Shown here: one piece after another, positions 14,287-17,164 of the stretch | Numbering within the stretch: the stretch's first letter is position 1 | Layout of the letters: each line of letters opens with the position of its first letter | From: Gammaproteobacteria bacterium | GTDB lineage: Bacteria > Pseudomonadota > Gammaproteobacteria > SZUA-229 | NCBI GenBank assembly: GCA_026197015.1 | Contig: JAPHRB010000085.1 | Location: 1 to 17,164, forward strand | Length of the DNA stretch: 17,164 bases | Direction of reading: 5' to 3' | Notes under the pieces: generated by a model | Database searches by the model: none | Seen by the model: only the letters and a program-made list of their open reading frames with translations | Told to the model about the DNA's origin: nothing | Made by a program: the position numbers and the translations under genes

Positions 14287-14317
14287 ACGATGTGACACAT
14301 TTAAAGTTATAGTTGTT

Positions 14318-15589
14318 TTACCTTGGTTTATCGACCCTGTCCAAATTGCTGATAGTACGTGTTGATTTGAGTATCAGACCGTAACTAACCTCGTCAAACA
14401 CCTTAAATAACATCATTAAACCGCTGCGTTCATCAGGTAACATGATTTCCAGTTTGTCTTCATCGCCACGGTCACGACTGGTTCTGTCCAGAAAACGGTC
14501 ACGAGCAATGCCACCAGCTTGATAGGTTGCCAGAAGGTGCCCAATTTCTAAACCGTCATTACTACCCCGGTTTATAACGGCAATCTGGTATTTGGCTATT
14601 GATGAAATAGCATCGAATAACGAAATAATTTTACCGTCTATGTAATCATTTGGTAGTCGAGGGAAATATTGCTGATCAATTGCTGTTTTGTCTGTAGGTA
14701 ATAAGCGATCACCTATCAGCACTTCTCTAGACGTTCTTAGCAATATGCCAGAAGAAGGTGTAGCGTATTTATGGATTCTAACTTCACCTGCATAAATCAC
14801 TTCAAAACCGAGTAATTTGTCAGTATCCGGGTCAACAAGTCTACTTCCTTCGCGGAAAACGCTATATCGACTGCGCTCCTTATCTAATTCACCCCTGATA
14901 TAAACTTTATTGTTAGCACCAAGAACCAGATGAGCGTCATCACTGCCAACAATATAAGGAGCCGCTTGCCATTCATCCTGAGATATTACACGAGGGCGAG
15001 TTAAAAACTGGCGAACGGCATCTGCAGGAATGCTTGGAATGGCTTCATTTAGTGTTTGTCTGTGAATTGAAGGTGTTAACTTAACAACTTTACGGCCACC
15101 GGTGTCTGTGCTTTCACGACGAATGACGTCTTCACCTTCAGCAGGGCGTGCTACCTGGATTCGTGGTACACCATTAACATAAGTTAAAGTCAGAATATCA
15201 CCGGGGTAGATAAGATGTGGATTTTGGACCTGGGGGTTACGCTGCCATATTTCTGGCCAGTACCAGGGGTCCTGTAAGAACATACTGGCAATATCCCAGA
15301 GCGTGTCGCCCTTTTTCACGATATACTCTCGTGGGTGATTAGCAGCTAGCTCGAAATGTTGAGTGCTTGAGGCCTGATCTTCATTGGCTTCTGAAGCTGT
15401 CGCTGTATCAGTTGACTCTATCGTGCCTGATTGTGGCTGAAAAGCTTCCGATTCTGTTGTCAGGTCGCTATTATCCGGCCCTGTAGGAGTGCTGGAACAA
15501 GCAGACATCAGTGCGATTGATATAAATAATAATGCAAAGCGTCCATATTTGGGCATGAGTGCTTTTATTTCCAAGGTATGAATCCCCAT
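14318..15589 (-). CDS. LysM-domain lipoprotein
   Basis: A 423-residue protein. A lipoprotein signal peptide ends in the lipobox LMSAC (Cys31 from the first ATG), so it should be lipid-anchored. A Ser/Thr/Glu-rich linker leads to one LysM domain at about 88-136 (REYIVKKGDTLWDIASMFL to LIYPGDILTL), with the DPWYWPEIWQRNP insert typical of this family. The roughly 280-residue C-terminal part is conserved in gammaproteobacterial homologues found next to dprA and def, but its function is not known to me. LysM implies peptidoglycan binding in the periplasm. A later Met (15556) is an alternative start; the first has GGAT upstream and I prefer it weakly. The gene is divergent from def-fmt and is closed by the terminator at 14249-14286. 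Confidence 0.9.
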   Translation of the reverse strand: MGIHTLEIKALMPKYGRFALLFISIALMSACSSTPTGPDNSDLTTESEAFQPQSGTIESTDTATASEANEDQASSTQHFELAANHPREYIVKKGDTLWDIASMFLQDPWYWPEIWQRNPQVQNPHLIYPGDILTLTYVNGVPRIQVARPAEGEDVIRRESTDTGGRKVVKLTPSIHRQTLNEAIPSIPADAVRQFLTRPRVISQDEWQAAPYIVGSDDAHLVLGANNKVYIRGELDKERSRYSVFREGSRLVDPDTDKLLGFEVIYAGEVRIHKYATPSSGILLRTSREVLIGDRLLPTDKTAIDQQYFPRLPNDYIDGKIISLFDAISSIAKYQIAVINRGSNDGLEIGHLLATYQAGGIARDRFLDRTSRDRGDEDKLEIMLPDERSGLMMLFKVFDEVSYGLILKSTRTISNLDRVDKPR

Positions 15590-15712
15590 ATTTATCCGTG
15601 GTTTTCAAGAGTTTAGCTGATAAACTTGAATTAATGAAGTAAGTTTACCCAGTAATTAACAATAGTTTATTTATTGTCTTTTTGCTGGCGCAAAATATTG
15701 AGAGAGATTGTT
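15590..15712. promoter_or_regulatory. Divergent promoter region between lysM and def
   Basis: This 123-bp AT-rich gap must hold promoters for both directions. It contains the inverted repeat TAAACTT (15621-15627) / AAGTTTA (15641-15647). I could not place a convincing -35/-10 pair for either gene. Confidence 0.35.
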
Positions 15713-16219
15713 ATGCCCCTGTTGGAAATTTTAAAGTTTCCCGATGATCGTTTACGCACAAAAGCGCAGCCTGTTGAAACGGTTACCGATGAAATAAAAC
15801 AACTGGTAGATGATATGTTTGAAACCATGTATGCGGCTCCCGGCATTGGCCTTGCGGCAACACAGGTTAATGTCCATAAACGTATTGTAGTCATAGATGT
15901 TTCACCAGAGAAAGATGAACCCCTGTGCCTGATTAACCCTGTTATTACATCTAAAGATGGTATAGAGACGCATGAGGAGGGCTGTTTGTCTGTTCCCGGC
16001 ATCTATGAAACAGTCGAAAGGGCAGAGCGTATAAAATTCACAGCACTAAACCGTGAAGGTAAAGAATTTAAAATGGATGTAGATGATCTGTTAGCAATAT
16101 GTGTTCAGCATGAGCTGGATCACCTGGAAGGCAAGCTGTTTGTGGATTATTTATCACCGTTAAAGCGAAGCCGTATTAAAAAGAAACTGGAAAAACACCA
16201 GAAAACGGCAGATATGTAG
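15713..16219 (+). CDS. def: Peptide deformylase
   Basis: A 168-residue protein from ATG 15713, chosen because MPLLEILKFPDDRL is the usual family start and AGAGAG lies upstream; the frame extends further without homology. All three motifs are intact: GIGLAATQ (44-51), EGCLS (89-93, metal-ligand C91) and HELDH (133-137, metal ligands H133 and H137, catalytic E134). The enzyme is a cytoplasmic Fe2+-type hydrolase that removes the N-formyl group from new proteins. Its stop codon overlaps the fmt start by one base, so the two genes are translationally coupled, matching formylation with deformylation. Confidence 0.97.
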   Translation: MPLLEILKFPDDRLRTKAQPVETVTDEIKQLVDDMFETMYAAPGIGLAATQVNVHKRIVVIDVSPEKDEPLCLINPVITSKDGIETHEEGCLSVPGIYETVERAERIKFTALNREGKEFKMDVDDLLAICVQHELDHLEGKLFVDYLSPLKRSRIKKKLEKHQKTADM

Positions 16220-17164
16220 TGAGTGATAAAACCCTGAAAATTATTTTTGCAGGTACGCCTGATTTTTCTGTTGCACCTCTGAAAAAACTAATTGAATCTG
16301 AGCACGAAGTTGTTGCGGTTTACACTCAGCCTGATCGTCCTGCGGGCAGGGGGCGTAAACTTACTCCTGGCCCTGTAAAAGTCTGCGCTCTGGAGTCTGG
16401 TATTGATGTTTATCAGCCTGAAAAGTTAAAAGATAAAATAGACCAGCAGCCGTTAATTGACCTTAATGCCGATTTAATGGTTGTGGTTGCCTACGGTATT
16501 ATTCTTCCTGAAGTTATTCTTAATGCCCCAAAATTGGGCTGTATTAATATACATGCGTCGTTATTGCCGCGTTGGCGTGGAGCCGCGCCTATCCAGCGTG
16601 CCATTCTCGCCGGTGATGCTGAGTCGGGTATTACTATTATGCAAATGGATGTGGGTTTAGATACAGGTGATATGTTACTTAAAACTCGATGTAATATTGA
16701 GCCTGAAGATACCGGTTCAAGTTTGCATGATCGCTTGTCTATTATGGGGGCTGATGCATTAATGCAGGCGTTACCCGGAATAATTAATAAAACGATTAAG
16801 CCAGAAAAGCAGAATGATTCACTGGCAAATTATGCACACAAGTTACAAAAATCTGAAGCAGTGATTGACTGGAGTAAATCGGCGAAGGAAATTCGCTTAC
16901 AGGTAAGTGCATTTAATGCATGGCCAGTAGCGCAAACGCCTATTGATATTAAAGGTAAAACTCAGATGTTGCGTATCTGGCGGACTAAAGTGAACGATGA
17001 AGTTAAAAGTTCAATAGCGGGTCAGCCAGGGCAGGTGTTGAGCTGTACTAAGCAAGGTATAGATGTTTTAACCGGTGATGGTGTTTTACGGTTACTGGAA
17101 ATTCAAATGCCGGGTAAAAAACCAATGGATGTTGCGTCGTTTGTAAATGCAAATGACATTAGTG
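16219..17164 (+). CDS. fmt: Methionyl-tRNA formyltransferase, 3'-truncated by the window end
   Basis: The start is GTG at 16219, sharing its G with the def stop TAG. The frame is open through 17164, giving 315 codons without a stop, so the gene is nearly complete. The N-terminal formyltransferase domain begins KIIFAGTPDFSV. The catalytic triad is in place as N110, H112 (INIHASLLPRWRG) and D148 (MDVGLDTGDM), equivalent to N106/H108/D144 of E. coli Fmt. The C-terminal domain (from about 215) includes the INAWP-like FNAWP. The enzyme transfers a formyl group from 10-formyl-tetrahydrofolate to Met-tRNAfMet in the cytoplasm. No ribosome binding site is obvious, consistent with coupling to def. Confidence 0.96.
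   Translation, partial: MSDKTLKIIFAGTPDFSVAPLKKLIESEHEVVAVYTQPDRPAGRGRKLTPGPVKVCALESGIDVYQPEKLKDKIDQQPLIDLNADLMVVVAYGIILPEVILNAPKLGCINIHASLLPRWRGAAPIQRAILAGDAESGITIMQMDVGLDTGDMLLKTRCNIEPEDTGSSLHDRLSIMGADALMQALPGIINKTIKPEKQNDSLANYAHKLQKSEAVIDWSKSAKEIRLQVSAFNAWPVAQTPIDIKGKTQMLRIWRTKVNDEVKSSIAGQPGQVLSCTKQGIDVLTGDGVLRLLEIQMPGKKPMDVASFVNANDIS

Overview
The window looks like a chromosomal piece from a gammaproteobacterium. The right half has the conserved order fmt-def / lysM-dprA-smg-topA-tsaC, with def-fmt divergent from the other five, an arrangement typical of Gammaproteobacteria. The left half is respiratory accessory DNA rich in c-type cytochromes. The species cannot be named from this sequence. 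Intergenic DNA and the stretch around 7300-9900 are clearly more AT-rich than the cytochrome/porin genes.

Left region (1-6717, all + strand): the 3' part of a multiheme cytochrome c gene is followed by a tight three-gene unit. It encodes a small secreted CxC protein, a membrane-anchored triheme cytochrome c and an outer-membrane porin. Next come a two-TM PAS histidine kinase, an NtrC-class sigma-54 response regulator and a secreted coiled-coil protein of unknown function. A good -24/-12 sigma-54 promoter lies in front of the CxC-triheme-porin unit, with TGCAAT/ATTGCA dyads upstream at enhancer distance. The simplest reading is one self-contained respiratory module: the kinase and regulator sense a redox or substrate signal and switch on the cytochrome-porin operon from the sigma-54 promoter. 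The kinase gene carries a near-perfect intrinsic terminator inside its first transmembrane-segment codons.

Middle region (6718-9147): a convergent monoheme cytochrome c (-), an AT-rich 473-bp intergenic stretch with a dyad resembling the enhancer sites above, a Rap1a/Tai-type small secreted protein (-), and a divergent ComEA-like helix-hairpin-helix protein (+) with a long Lys/Asp-rich tail.

Right region (9148-17164): tsaC, topA, smg, dprA and a LysM lipoprotein on the - strand, then def and fmt on the + strand. A repeat made of 10-bp GCGTTCATTT-type units in inverted arms sits between topA and tsaC. TopA appears to lack the C-terminal zinc fingers and instead ends in a KKKxx-repeat tail. 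A strong intrinsic terminator separates lysM from dprA. fmt runs off the end of the window.
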